64,000 nucleotides of DNA from Agrostemma githago. Its lineage: Eukaryota; Streptophyta; Magnoliopsida; Caryophyllales; Caryophyllaceae. The DNA lies in contig OY288247.1 in the NCBI GenBank assembly GCA_958450325.1, forward strand, positions 56,423,701 to 56,487,700, given 5' to 3'. Shown piece after piece: positions 35,561 through 48,019 of this stretch. The notes beneath the pieces were generated by a model, which worked only from the letters and a program-made list of their open reading frames with translations, made no database searches and had not been told where the DNA came from. The translations under genes were made by a program, and so were the position numbers. Numbering within the stretch: position 1 is the stretch's first letter; every line of letters starts with the position of its first letter.

Positions 35561-35604
35561 GGTAGAATGTTAAACCCGAATCGAATCGTTAAGTTATACC
35601 GGAA

Positions 35605-35642
35605 ATTTCGAGGACGAAATTATTTTAAGGGGGGGGGGGGAC
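35605..35642 (+). other. Chromovirus 3' end with polypurine tract
   Basis: TTTCGAGGACGAAAT is followed by TATTTTAA and about 12 G residues, then AC and the 3' LTR. This is the plus-strand primer region. Its first half matches 14244-14258 in the LARD. Confidence 0.8.
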
Positions 35643-38600
35643 TGTAACACCCCGTGTTTAACAAACGTTATTAAAGTTTTAATCTATTATTAAACAAGCT
35701 TTAAAACAAGGAAAATATTTTACGAATAGTAAACCGTCGTTTTGTCAATTTAAAATAATTTTCCGTCTTGCAATAAATAAGAATGATTTAGCAAATTTTT
35801 AAAATAATATTTTGAGACCCAGTTACGCGAAGACGTAAACGAACGACGGAACAACACCCCTAAATGTGACATGTAGTTTACTTAGGCTAGTTTTCAACAA
35901 GTAATGATTACTTTTAAATTATTGTACTTATTACTATTCATCATCTGTTTTGCACATCGTAACACCATTTTTGTTTCAAAAGTAAATATTACGGGTTCCG
36001 TTATTTTATTCCGTAAATTTCATATTTCAAGTTTCGAGAAAAAAACGAGCTTATCTTAACCCGTGTTAAAATTTATTATCAATATTTTCAAAACGTTTTT
36101 AGTTTTCTGGTTATAAGACAGTCGAGGTTATTAAATATAAATTCTCGGTAGCAAATTTACGTAAAACGGAAAGAATTTTGAGAGACAGAAAACATACCCA
36201 TTCTAGGCCTATCTCACGTCAATAATGGCACTTCCCATCCTTGAAAATTTTCTTTGTCTACTTAATGCCCAACATCTTCTTACAATAAAAAAAAAGAAAC
36301 AAAATATTTCCTCTTTAATACAACACTATCACCACAACAAAAAAATTGAAGTACGTAGCTTCTCTTTGCTTTCAACCCTTAGTCATTTCTTTTGTTCTTC
36401 ATATTGGTACACCAAATTCATCATTGTCCATATTTATTTTTCTTTCTTTTCTCTCTAGTAAACTTCAAGACTAAAATTTTTATAATCACTTTTAAATAAT
36501 TATGTTGCGTTAGTCTTAAAACCATCTCATTTCTCTTATTGTTTTGTTGGCCGAAACATCCATAGAAGAAGGAGAAGACCTTCCGAACATCGACGATATT
36601 ATCGATCCCGACAATCTTTAGTTCTTAATATCGTTATTAAATAGTAGCTAATAAGGTAACCAAGCTTTTCTTCTAACATCCTTTTTATATATAAGTATAT
36701 TTATGTTACTAATATAGTAATATGCTTAGTTTAATATTTAGGCTTATTTTATGACTAACATTACTAAGTTATATATATATATAAATGTTAGATGATTAAT
36801 TTTAATGTTTTTTTCTTATTTTGGTTATAAGACTTATAGTAAATTCGATTTAGAGGACGTAGAGTTACTATGGGACCGAAATTTACTTGTAGCGGACTTC
36901 GATTTAATTTTTGTTACGTAGTTTCGTTTATGACTAAAATAATGTCTTGACAAAAAAATTCACTATTAAATTTCTCATCACTTTAATTTTTGTTATATAA
37001 AAGAAAAGGGATAAAAATGGTTAAAAGAACCTATAAAGAATAAAATCAATTTTGTTGTTTTTAGTATCTCTTCATTTTTATTATTATTATTATTTATGTA
37101 TTGTTTATTATTTGCACTATATTCCACTTTACTTTTGTTTACATTTCTTGCTAATTAATTACTTTATGTATTATGATTTTTGTTCATATTTTTATTTTAG
37201 TATTATTTGTACTTATTATATTTTGTAACAACGGTGTAAGTGAGTAACATACAAAACATTTTGTTTTATTCACATTTTATTTCGTTTTAAGAAGACAGAA
37301 ACTTTAAAAATTACCTCGGATACATTAAATGAATTTATTTTGTTTTGAAAATTTTATCCGACATTCATAAGTATTAAAAGTAGTACCACGTCAAATTTCG
37401 TAATTTTTAGATAAGTAGAAATTTAATTATGAAATTTTCATTATTTAGGATTTAAGGAATTACGTAAATTATTTTATCACGTTAAAAATTTGGAAAAAAT
37501 ATGGTAATTCTAAATACAATTTAAAGTTATGTCCTGAAAGTTTTCATAATTTTTCATCGAGTTTTAGATCACCAAACGTAATTTACAAATATATTACTTA
37601 AAACCGAGTTTTGATAAAAATCTTGTTTACTAGTTTAAAACTTTGAAAAATATAAAATTATTAAAATATGAATTATTAAGAAAAATTTCAGAGAGTATAA
37701 AATTTTTTACAAAAGTATTTTATTTAACTTTAATTTTTATATAAATTAAAGAATTGTAAATTAAAATCATTAACAAAGAATACGTTTTAATATATAGAAG
37801 CGTCAAGATCTCCAAAATCAATTACGTATGACTTAATATATATTTTTCCGAAACCTTAAGTCAAATTACTATTTATTTATACCTTAGTCTATTTTAATAA
37901 AACCTTATTTAAAAGAATTTCAATTTAGAAATAAGTTTAAAATAAAGAAAACTTGTTTAAAGGTTATTTTTAGAAATGGACAAATGGTAGGACGACACAT
38001 GTCATGTGACCCTATTAAATTTTAAATCTATATTTTCTAAATTTAAATTTATAAATAAATGCGAAATATATATATATATATATATAAGGACTCAACGAAA
38101 TAAATAAACATTTATATCCAAAATAACGTATTTAGAAATAATGTACCTTCTCAAATAAATGTTGTACGATATTTGGAATAAAATGTTTCAAGTGACACTT
38201 GAAGATTAAAGTATAACACTGTCACCTCGAAAGTAAGAACGGGGTAATTTGACTGTTTCAAATGAGTCCGACCAATTATTAATGGTCACCAAATAAAATA
38301 TTACTTGATCACGGGTGACTTTTATATAAAGTTTACGATGCGAGTCTGAGGTCCGGATAACTTGTGTTGGATACGTCATTGAGATGTCATCGACTGCACT
38401 TGTAATGAAAAGCAGACTCAGAGGCTGCGGTCAAAGAGTCGACCTAGTGTTTAAGGTAGTCGTCCTACGACAGTGAGAGCTGCGGTTCAAGAGTCTGCGT
38501 AGGGTATGTGCGCATATATAGACAAGTACTTGATCAGTATTACTACCTAGGTAGTGGGGGCAGAACAGGATTCTGAAAATTGCGGGTACCCTCTTGTTGA

Positions 38601-39309
38601 TGCAGAGAATGTAATCATCAACTTTCATTCCGCCCAGAGCCCCGTTTGAATAAACATATAATATAATTGAAGTCCGACCCAATTGAGCCTTACGGGTGAG
38701 ATGTAAACCTCATAAGATCGGTTCGGTCTACGGGTCGGTAACACGGTTACTTTTATTGGTGAGATGCAAGTCAATAGGGTGTAGCGGTGGTACTAGGAGC
38801 CACGACTTGTGCATTAATCTGTTTATGTGAAAACAAATCTGTTAAAAATTAAATGGCTGCCACCGTCCCATCTTTAAAACTTTATCGTTTTCATCACCTC
38901 ATATGCTGATTAACCGAATTAAGGGAAACTAATTGTTAAGTGATATCCTTTAATATTTCTGTAAGCATGATATTTGTTAGTCACATTATTCTCTTATGTG
39001 TATAGAGTGATGTTAGAAGAATGGTTTGGTTGCTGTCCCGCTCAGCGTCCACTGTTTTATTTTTTTTGCAGGTGGTAGACGATGGGGGAAAATCGAGCAA
39101 GGATTGTAATAAAAACAAGTAGTGTGAAACAACAATTTATATTTCTGTATTAGTAATTCTAGACTATGTAATATCTATAGTCGCATTTTGTAATGGATCC
39201 GTAGTGATCCGGATTTCTAAAACATACTCTGATATTGTATAATGAAATGACTTAGATAATCTTCCGCATTATCTATTAAATTAAGTCATCGAAAATCCGG
39301 GTTGTTACA
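35643..39309 (+). repeat. 3' LTR of the chromovirus, complete
   Basis: It starts TGTAACACCCCGTG and ends GGGTTGTTACA. It is mostly AT-rich, with (TA)n at about 38068-38086. The last 752 bp repeat the 5' remnant. Short open frames inside (for example 36225-36458) look random. The purine-bounded GGGGGCAGAACAGG at 38556-38569 marks where the 5' copy was truncated. Confidence 0.9.
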
Positions 39310-42307
39310 ACCCAAACGTCCATCTATCTTCATGTGGCCCCAAGGGAGGCTCAACTTTCTTCTTGCCTTGCAACTTGTCCTCAATATCACGATATGGGCA
39401 TTCATCCGCCCCAAGTTCGGAATCATCATCCTCAATTCTATAGAAGTTGTTCTTCAAGCTTTTACCCGACTCATCCCATAGATCGATGTCTTTCATGGCG
39501 TGGATCATATTACAAGACTCATCATTAGTTGGCGAGGTGTTGCCTTGGAGGTCAAACACGAGCTTCTCGTCGCCTAGCTCAAATGTGATCCTACCGTTCT
39601 TTACATCAATCATAGCACCGGCGGTATGTAGAAATGGGCGCCCAAGGATAATGGGAGTGATAGCATCTTCCGGCATGTCAAGTACAAGGAAGTCGACCGG
39701 AATGAAGAACTTCCTGATTCTTAATGGTACATCTTCTAGCATCCCCAATGGTCGGTTGAGTGAACGATCGGCCATTTGGAGTGTAATAGAAGTACACTTG
39801 AGCTCCTTCATCCCAAGTCGCTCACAAATGGAATAAGGAATGATGCTTACACTCGCACCCAGATCACATAATGCTCTATCAATTCTCAAGTGGCCTATGG
39901 TGCATGGGATTGAGAAACTACCCGGATCCTTCAACTTGGGAAGCGTAGAACCTTGAATGAGCTCGCTCACCTCTCTTGTGAACGCTATGGTTTCTTCCTT
40001 GTCGATGGATCTCTTCCTATCCAGGATTTCTTTCATAAATCTTCCATATGCCGGGATTTGGGTAAGTAGATCGGTAAAAGGGACACTTACATCCAATTTC
40101 TTCACAATATCTAGAAACTTGTCATATTGAACATCCACCTTAGTCTTCAATTGCCGTGTTGGGAAAGGCAACTTGATTTGCACCTTGTCTTGCTCATTAG
40201 GGTTGGACTTTTCAAATGACATATTCCCTTTTCCTTTGTCTTTTCTTTGAAGTGGGGGAAGTTTGTTTTCATGGGGTTTCTCAATCTCCCACAAAACTTG
40301 TTTCTCCATTGGATTTCCCAAGCTTGAATTGTCTTGAAGTGGAGATACAACCTCTTTCATTGGTTCTTGCTCATTAGGGAGTAAGGGGGAGTCATAAGAT
40401 GCACCACTCCTCAAGGTAATAGCATTCACACGTTCAAATTTCGCCGTTTCACCTTGAGGAGGTAGTTGCCCCTTTTGCCTTGAAGAGCTACCCGAAGCAA
40501 CTTGAGCTATTTGGGTTTCGAGTAACTTCATATGAGCATCTCTTGCCAAGTTATCTCTTTGAAGTTGAGCAATAAGTTCTTGTTAGGATCTTTGTGTCTC
40601 CAATTGACTTCTTTGCATCTCCAACATTTGCTTTTGTATATATAAATCCCGAGGTGGAGATTGTTGGTTATGAGGAGTGTTGGTGATGGCTAGAGGAATG
40701 CCATAATCATGAATAGGAGACCGACTCCTTTGCTTGCTTTCATGTTGAGTACCTTGAGATCCTTGTTGTTGTTGATGGTTCCCTTGGAACCCATGAGAGT
40801 TGCCTTGATTAAGGCCTTGATTGTTACCATGGTTGTAGTTATGGTGTCCTTGGGAGTGTTGGTTCCCTTGGAAACCACCTTGATTGAAGTTCCCTTGTTG
40901 GAACCCTTGATTGTTGTTGAAGGTACCTTGGTTATGTTGTTTGAAGTTGTTGGATGGCCTTGGGTTGCCTACATAACCTTGGTAGCTTTGGTTGTTGTCC
41001 CTTAAGGGAGGTGGAACATATGGACAGTGTTGTAGAGATTGTTGTTGGGAAGCTTGAAACATGTGAGGATATGGGGCACCTTGCTTGAACGCTTGAAAGG
41101 CGTTCACTTGCTCAATACTACCTCGACAATTTAGAGGCTCATGTCCAAATATCCCGCAAATATCGCATATCCCATAATAAGTTGTAGGAGGTACAACTCC
41201 CAAAGCATTGACTTCATGAATCGTGTGTTGGTTGGAGGAACTAGTGCTTTGAACTTGATTAAGGTGGCTTTGGAGCTTCTTATCAATAGTATCCATGTGA
41301 GTTTTCAATTGGGCTCCAAGATCGGCACTTAGTTGTGTGATGGCATCAATTTCATGCCTTCCCCCTCGATTCGCCTTCCTAGGCCTAGAATATTGGGAAT
41401 TGTGGACCGCCATTTCTTCAATTCTAGCCCATGTTTGATCGTCATCGACCTCGGTAAACCTTCCATTAGATCCCATGTTGAGTATGGCCCTAGAATCTTC
41501 ATATAAACCATTCCAAAATTGTTGTACAAGGAACCATTGGGCCAACCCATGATGGGGACAAGAACAGATCAAGGCCTTAAACCTTTCCCACGACTCATAG
41601 AGACTTTCTTCGTCACGTTGTTGAAACCCCGTGATAGAAGCTCTTAAAAGATTAGTCTTCTCCGGTGGGTAGAATTGTTGGTAGAACGCTAGGGCTAGCT
41701 TCTTCCAAGTCTCTATACCAAGAACCGCCTTATCTAGGCCTTTGAACCATTGCTTTGCCTTGCCGATCAAAGAGAAGGGAAATAATACCCACCGGATTAG
41801 GTCTTGGGTTATTCCCGTTTGTGATATGGCATCGCAATAATCAGAGAAAGTCTCCATGTGTTGATGTGGATCCTCCGTAGGCAAGCCACTAAATTGGCTC
41901 CGCTCGACCAATTGGATGAATTGAGTCTTAGCCACAAAATTGCCGGTGTAGGTCTCCGGTAAAGCGGTGGGACCGGGCACGACATCTTCCGTAAACGTCG
42001 AGTGCGAAGAGAACTTAGGCATTATTGGATATGCGGGAGAGGACGGTGTAGATGGTGTTTATGTAGATGTAGAAGGAGAACTAGGTTGAGAACCATGACT
42101 AGAAGTACCAAAAGGATTGATGAAATTCCATTCGGCCGTCTCTCGAGGTGTTTCGTCTAAGTCGGATCCTTGAGCTTGTTCTTGATTGGTATTGCTAGCA
42201 CTTGGTTGAGAGATTCTAACCCGGTCAATCGTCCGTTGGCGAAAGGCTCTAAAGAATCTTTCCGGCTCTGGATTGAAGAGAAAGAAATCGCCTGCCCTCC
42301 AAGGCAT
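39310..42307 (-). pseudogene. Athila-like gag and protease, right copy
   Basis: On the minus strand the frame starts at ATG 42307 (MPWRAGDFFLFNPEPERFF). It has an in-frame TAA near 42060, then the Gag core with YTGNFVAKTQFIQLVERSQF and LFPFSLIGKAKQWFKGLDKA (42020 to about 41380). A CX2CX4HX4C knuckle (CDICGIFGHEPLNC) is near 41130-41170, followed by a Gln/Asn/Gly-rich tail (41050-40700). A TAA at 40583 replaces CAA of the other copy. The protease (40549-39310) has the DLGASVSIIP active site near 39830 and ILGRPFLHTAGA near 39640. The frame is cut at 39310 by the chromovirus. Gag packages RNA; the protease would process Gag. Confidence 0.88.
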
Positions 42308-42509
42308 ACACTACACACTCAAACAAACGTGAGAACACCTAGTGCTTTATGGGCACTAGGCAAAGACAATAAACGAACACAACGAAAGACAAAGAGAAAA
42401 GAAAGCTATGAAAACAAGAAAAACCTACAAAATATGCACAAGAGATAGAAGAAGAGCACAAGAAGGGTAACTAAGTCAAGCTATAAGCAAACTAAGTCTA
42501 AACAACACC

Positions 42510-42528
42510 GTCCCCAGCAACGGCGCCA
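42510..42528 (-). other. Athila-like primer binding site (tRNA-Asp type)
   Basis: On the minus strand TGGCGCCGTTGCTGGGGAC follows the 5' LTR end by three bases. This matches the tRNA-Asp complement used by Athila-type elements, with one difference from the common TGGCGCCGTTGCCGGGGA. Confidence 0.92.
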
Positions 42529-42531
42529 AAT

Positions 42532-44103
42532 TGATGGTCGGGATTGCCGTGGGCCCCAACCAATAAAGTAGAGTCCAACTATACCTAACGGGTAGTTAGA
42601 GTAAGTCAGGTCGATATCCACGGAGACGGATATAGGTGTCTAGACTAAGTCTACCTAAAAACGAGGCTAAGTCACAAACAAACACAAAGATGATGAGAAT
42701 TGACTAACTATGATGGTTGGAGGAGATGAAAGTGGACTAGCAATGTACTATGTATGATATGAACTAATGAAATAACTAAAGATTAACTAACCAAGTAAAC
42801 TAGAGAAGATGATCGACTAAAGGGGTAGAGGAATCAAATATGGGAACGAGTAGGGTTAGGTCGGGTTCATAAGTGTAGTAGGATGATTGGGTAATCAAGG
42901 GTGTAGGTGCCACTTAGTTACTAAGGTTGGTTTGCGCTCTCGCGCCAAAGCCAAAGTCCGCACTCTCGTGTCAAAGACTAGACCCGAACATTCATGCTAG
43001 ATCGCTACTCAAAACACAAGCATTCAACCACAAATCGAATACACAATGAGAAGATGAGAACAAGCATGAGAAGCATTGGCCACTACTACCCACACAAGCA
43101 ATACAACAAACACATAGTGTGCCCAATAGGTAACTAGCAACAAAGGAATCACCTTTACCCACAATCAAACCCTAATCACCCATAATCCACACTTAATCCC
43201 CCTACTAACCCCACAAGGAATCTACTCACTCATTATCAAACTAATACTAACATAAATAAGAGTAATCAACATAAACATCCAAACATTCATAATGAACAAA
43301 CAAGAACAATAAACAATATGTAAAGATTAAAACTTGAAAGATTAACAAAGATTAAGAGAGAAGAGATTATACCAACTAACAAGGAGATAAAAAGATGAGA
43401 ACTTGCATTAATAAGAAACCCAAATAATCTCCAAGGTTGTCAAGCTTGGATGAATCTTCAAGAATCTTCTTAATACAAGACTAATTAACTAGATAATCTA
43501 AGATTAACAAAAGTTTAAAGAAAGATTAGGCTAATGAGAGGAGCACTAAATCAAGGGTTTTGAATGTAGAGAGGTCTAAGATAGTCTAATGTAATGTAAG
43601 ATGCTTAAACAATACAAGGGAGGAGTATTTATAAGGTTACAAGAGTGAAGGAGAAGTAAAGAAGTCATGCGGCCTACAGCAGGTCCATCCCGGTCGGGAT
43701 GGATGGTCCCGGTCAGGATGACACACCCATCCCGGTCGGGAAGGCTACACATCCCGCCCGGGAAGGGTCTTGTAGGCCTCTATTAAGATCATAAGGGTCC
43801 CTCCTTGCTTCTCATGGGCTTCTCATTGATTCTCGGGGCTCGGGATCGAGTCTAAGGGGCTCGGGAATGGGTCCCAAGGTCTCGGGATCGAATCCAAGGC
43901 ACCGAGTGATCGTTCCTTCTCTTCGTTGGCTCCAAAAGTGAAGGAACCGAGTCGGCATCGTTCCAATTCTCCATAAATGGTCTTGGGAACCTAAAACGAA
44001 CTAGAAGAAGCATAAGTAGCTCAGAAACCGCTCCAAAGAACGATTTCACAAGAGAAATCGGGACCAAACACAAGAAAATAGGCACTACAAACTATACTTA
44101 TCA
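42532..44103 (-). repeat. 5' LTR of the Athila-like element
   Basis: This 1,572-bp LTR starts (minus strand) TGATAAGTATAGTTTGTAGTG and ends AATCCCGACCATCA. The palindromic array is shorter than in the partner (43683-43770). A TATA box lies at 43626-43633 (minus strand). The target duplication ATAAG follows at 44104-44108. Confidence 0.92.
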
Positions 44104-44108
44104 ATAAG

Positions 44109-45098
44109 GATGAATTTTATAATTTAATATCTCAATTCCAAGAGAATCATATTAATGTCCATGATAATGATCAATGAATAGATTTTTTTAAATCAATCCA
44201 AGACCCCGAAATACGGTCTAGAGTTATTGAAAATATTCCCAGTACTTCCAAAATTACGAATAACTACAAAAACGATGATATCGTCACTGATAAAAATCCT
44301 TATACCATGTTCGAAGTTTATAAACTTTTCCAAAGTAAGAGGAAACACTCAAATCCTACTTCTTTACATGACATTTTGAAAGAAATGGAGATTTAAAAAT
44401 CTAAGATAAAAGATCTAAAATTTCAAAATAAACATAATGACACAAGAATTTCCAATTTAGAAACTCTAGTTATTTTCCAAGAACTTTCTCAAAATAATAA
44501 CATCATTAATAATGATGATGATGTTTCTTTTCTAAAAAAATGTCAAACTATGGATAATCATCAACCCATTAATATAAAGAAGGATAAATTACCTAATGAA
44601 TCTAATACGACTAATAAATTTCTTCAAACATTAGAAATTGTTACAGGTCAAAAATGGTATGTAAAAGTCTTACTTAGAATTGATGATCGATATTTTAAAG
44701 AATTTACTACTTTAATTGATACTGGAGCAGATTTAAATGTTATACAAGAAGGATTAATTCCTACCAGATATTTTGAAAAAACTACTCACACTTTATCTGA
44801 AGCAGGTGGAGATAAACTTGATATCCAGTTTAAACTTCCAAAAGCGTACATTTGTGTTAATGATACTTGTATCCCTTTGAGTTTCTTACTTTTTAAAAAT
44901 AAACTTTCAACTCCAATCATACTTGGAACACCCTTTATTAATAAAATTCATCCTTTTCAAAGTGTAGATAAAAATAGGTTAACATCAACCTATAAAGACA
45001 AAACTATTACTTTCAATTTTATAATGAAACCTTTTGTTAAGGCTATACATGAAATGTATAACCAAATATCTTTAAAGGAAAATCAATTAGGGTTTTAA
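44109..45098 (+). pseudogene. EPRV linker and aspartic protease
   Basis: The viral frame resumes after the Athila insertion. It has stops near 44175 (TAG) and 44395 (TAA), then a Lys/Asn-rich linker. The aspartic protease spans about 44620-45060. Its active site DTGAD is at 44717-44731 and the ILGTPF motif near 44920. In caulimovirids this enzyme cuts the polyprotein. The open part 44550-45098 ends in TAA, and the frame changes before RT at about 45116. Confidence 0.88.
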
Positions 45099-45115
45099 AC
45101 CACGAAGTTAATATT

Positions 45116-46574
45116 TTGACTATGACTGAAAAACTTAGTAATCCTAAGCTTAAAACAAAGACTTCAGAAATTGAAAATCAATTTTCATTATATATTTGTA
45201 ATGACCACCCAATTTCTTTTTGGAGTCGGAAAAAACATATTGTTGACCTTCTTTATGAAGAAGACTTTAGGGATGAAAATATTCCTACAAAGGCAAGACC
45301 TTGTCAAATGAATTCTGAATATTTGACTTTTTGCAAAAAAGAAATAAATTCTTTTATAGAGAAAAAACTTATAAGACCATCTAAATCTCCATGGTCTTGT
45401 ACAACTTTTTATGTCAATAAAAATGCTGAGAAGGAACGAGGGGTTCCTAGATTAATCATTAACTATAAACCTTTAAACAAAGTTTTAAAATGGATTAGAT
45501 ATCTTATACCTAATAAAAATGATTTACTTGATCGTTTATATGATGCAATCATATTTTGTAAATTTGATTTAAAATCTGGTTATTGGCGGATTCAAATTAA
45601 CCCAGGAGATAGATACAAAACTACTTTTAATGTTCCATTTGGTCAATATGAATGGCATGTTATGCCATTTGGATTAAAAAATGCCCCTTTGGAATTTCAA
45701 AAAATTATGAATGATATTTTTAATGACTATGGCAATTTTATTATTGTCTACATTGATGATATTCTAGTATTTTCTAAAACCATAGAAGAACATTTTAAAC
45801 ACCTTAACGTTTTTTTTAAAAAATTGTAATTTCAAACGGTTTAGTTATATCCAAGTCTAAAATGAATTTATTCCAAACCAAAATTAGGTTTTTGGGTCAT
45901 AATATTGAAAAAGGGAAGATCATTCTTATAAATAGAAGTATTGATGGGTCAAAATTTCCAGACGAGATTACAGATAAAACTCAACTTCAAAGATTTTTAG
46001 GAAGCTTGAACTATATTTCCCCCTATTATGCCGATCTAGCAAAAGATACAGCCATCCTTTATGATAGATTAAAAAAGAATCCCGGTGCATGGTCTAAAGA
46101 TCATACTATTGCTGTCAGGAAGATTAAAAACAAAGTAATATCTTTGCCATCTCTTATGCTAGCAAATCCTTTTTGGGATAAAATTGTTGAAATTGATGCT
46201 TCAGACATTGGTTATGGAGAAATTCTTAAACAACTTAATCCCACAGATAAAAAAGAATATTTGGTCAGATTCTATTCTGGAAAATGGAATTAAGCTCAAT
46301 CTAATTATGCGACTGTTGCAAAGGAAGTTCTTGCAATAGTTAGATGTGTGTTAAAATTGCAAAATTATTTATATAATCAAAAATTTATAATCAGAACAGA
46401 TTGCAGCTCTGCAAAATTCATGTTTCAAAAAGATTTTAAGCATGATGTTTCGAAACAAATGTTTTCCAGATGGCAAGCACATTCAGCCCCTTTCGATTTT
46501 GATATCTTTTATAAAAAAAAGGTACTGAAAATCATCTCCCAGATTTTTTATTAAGGGAGTATTTATCTGTTTAA
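45116..46574 (+). pseudogene. EPRV reverse transcriptase and RNase H
   Basis: RT motifs in order are KARPCQM, RPSKSPWSC, LIINYKPLNK, KFDLKSGYWRIQI, MPFGLKNAP and the catalytic YIDD at 45749-45760. The first frame ends at TAA near 45829, and the sequence continues in another frame (45862 on) with the thumb (FLGHNIEKGKI, LQRFLGSLNYI). RNase H starts with EIDASDIGYGE near 46190-46222. Its frame is cut by TAA at about 46292 before an NYATVAKEVLAIV-type helix and then shifts again near 46525. The end, in the third frame, is a Leu-rich LPDFLLREYL motif with TAA at 46572. This enzyme would copy pregenomic RNA into DNA; the copy here cannot be made intact. Confidence 0.92.
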
Positions 46575-48019
46575 ATGTTAAATTTTTCAGGATTGTATCG
46601 TGGCAGTGGTCGTGGCACTTATTCCTCTAATAGAGGAAGAGGAAAATATTCTCCAAAAAAGGAAGGCAGTCGGAATCTGGGCCAAGTAATATCTTAATCC
46701 AGCATGGAAGTAAAAAAGCTTATAGCTAAAAATAGTAATGATGAAATCATTAAGAAAGAAGATTTTGAAGAATTCAAACTTTGGAAACAAAAGGGACAAG
46801 ATAAAATCTCTCATTCATTTAGAAAGATAGTTAAAGAATCGATGGATGAAAAAGAAAAAATGGTTAAAAACCAAGAAGAAAGGATTATACTCCTTCTCAA
46901 CATGTCCGATAAAAAACGGGAAAATCAGCCCTGGAATTTATGTGAGAAATATCTCATGAAAAATAATTTTATGATGGTCATATAAAAGCAGAACTTTTTA
47001 TGAAAATATACTTTCATCAAATGGTTGTGAAATCAATCATTTCACGGGTAATGACGCAGAAATTCATAACTTTTAAAAAATTATTACTCCCTCCGTATCT
47101 ATATGTTCGTCCACTTTGTTTAATATATGAGTGGAGTGTTATATTGAAAGTGGACGAACATATAGATACGGAGGTAGTATTAGAGAGGTTATTACCATTG
47201 AATAATGGGGAATCACTCCTTTTAACAGAAAAACCTTAATTAACAAAGAATCTCGTATTGACTACAATTATTGGGATTATATCCAAGCATTTGATAATGC
47301 GTTCCTTTACGAGAATGATAAAAGAAGTCATACTTGGTTTATAAAAATTAGCCAAGAGGTTATAACCGAAGTTATACCACCATGGTTAATAAAATGGTGC
47401 CAATTTTATGGAACTTCAGAGAAAATATTACCTCCAGTATTTAGAGATCTTTATAATGAGTGGAAAGAAATTATACCAAAGGCTCCGGAGGATAATATTC
47501 CTGGACTTATTCAAATGCGATTTTTTATTGAATTTTCTATTCCTTGGATATGAAAATTCAGTCCAAAAATGGGTTATACCCAAGAAAATTTAGTCTCTAA
47601 AAAGAGAATCATATTCTCGCTTCTGGGATACTATGCTCAGAGAAAATAAAGACACCAAGAAACTAAATTGTAGCTCTACCCTTGACCTTATCCAAGAAAA
47701 AATTGATAGTTATACTATCCTCTACCTCAATGATGAAGATAATCATTCAGATAGTGCTTGTACAGAGTCCATGGATGTCCAGGACAAAGCAAAAGAAGAA
47801 ATTGTCCAATACTATTTAGCTTTAGCTCATAAAGCTCTAGCCCAAAAATCCGATAATGATGATTCTAAATCACAAAAGAGTGATACTTCTATGGCAGTGT
47901 CTATGACATCAACCAGCAAAAATAAATTTAATATTTTGCAAGACGCTCAAGACCCCGAAGATAATATTGAGAAAGATACTCAGATTATTCAAGACTTGGC
48001 AAATTGTTTCAAGTGTTAA
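46575..48019 (+). pseudogene. EPRV second ORF, unknown function, interrupted
   Basis: An ATG directly follows the polyprotein stop (TAAATG at 46572-46577). The first 40 codons are Gly/Arg/Ser-rich (RGSGRGTYSS, RGRGKYSPKK). A TAA near 46696 breaks the frame, which then continues with a charged, probably helical or coiled-coil segment to 46985. Past that point there are frame changes and a Stowaway MITE (47087-47177). A separate frame at 47633-48019 is acidic and Ser/Asp-rich and ends in a Cys (LANCFKC). Florendoviruses are described with a downstream ORF of unknown function; this position fits, but I recognise no domain. Confidence 0.6.
47087..47177. mobile_element. Short Stowaway-type MITE hairpin in the EPRV second ORF
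   Basis: The 91-bp element CTCCCTCCGTATCTATATGT ... ACATATAGATACGGAGGTAG is an almost perfect inverted repeat with arms of about 31 bp. TA flanks it at 47085-47086 and 47178-47179. The right end has GGTAG where GGGAG is usual. Confidence 0.9.

Larger units (their letters stand above)
28474..39309 (+). mobile_element. Tekay-like chromovirus (Ty3/gypsy), 5' LTR truncated
   Basis: This plus-strand element has a 752-bp 5' LTR remnant (28474-29225), a tRNA-Met primer site and two short leader ORFs. A single-frame gag-pol with a chromodomain-like end follows, then a G-rich polypurine tract and a complete 3' LTR (35643-39309, 3,667 bp). The remnant equals only the last 752 bp of the 3' LTR. The right junction falls at ACCCA of the host element. 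The left junction falls 1.54 kb away in host coordinates, so the element is not a simple insertion with intact ends. Confidence 0.88.
17525..44103 (-). mobile_element. Athila-like LTR retrotransposon (gag-protease only) with nested CACTA and chromovirus
   Basis: ATAAG at 17520-17524 and 44104-44108 is the target duplication. The minus-strand element has LTRs starting TGATAAGTATAG and ending AATCCCGACCATCA. It has a tRNA-Asp-type primer site (42510-42528) and a polypurine tract AAGTGTGGGGGAGT next to the 3' LTR. Gag, a CCHC knuckle and an aspartic protease of Athila type are present. No RT, RNase H, integrase or env-like gene is visible in any retained part. The protease frame ends at a stop near 26686 and non-coding sequence follows. 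Two other elements lie inside. Confidence 0.88.

Noticed and set aside
35358..36458. Small frames around the chromovirus 3' end and LTR (62 and 77 codons)
   Set aside because: One is antisense to the chromodomain region and the other lies in AT-rich LTR sequence with no motif.
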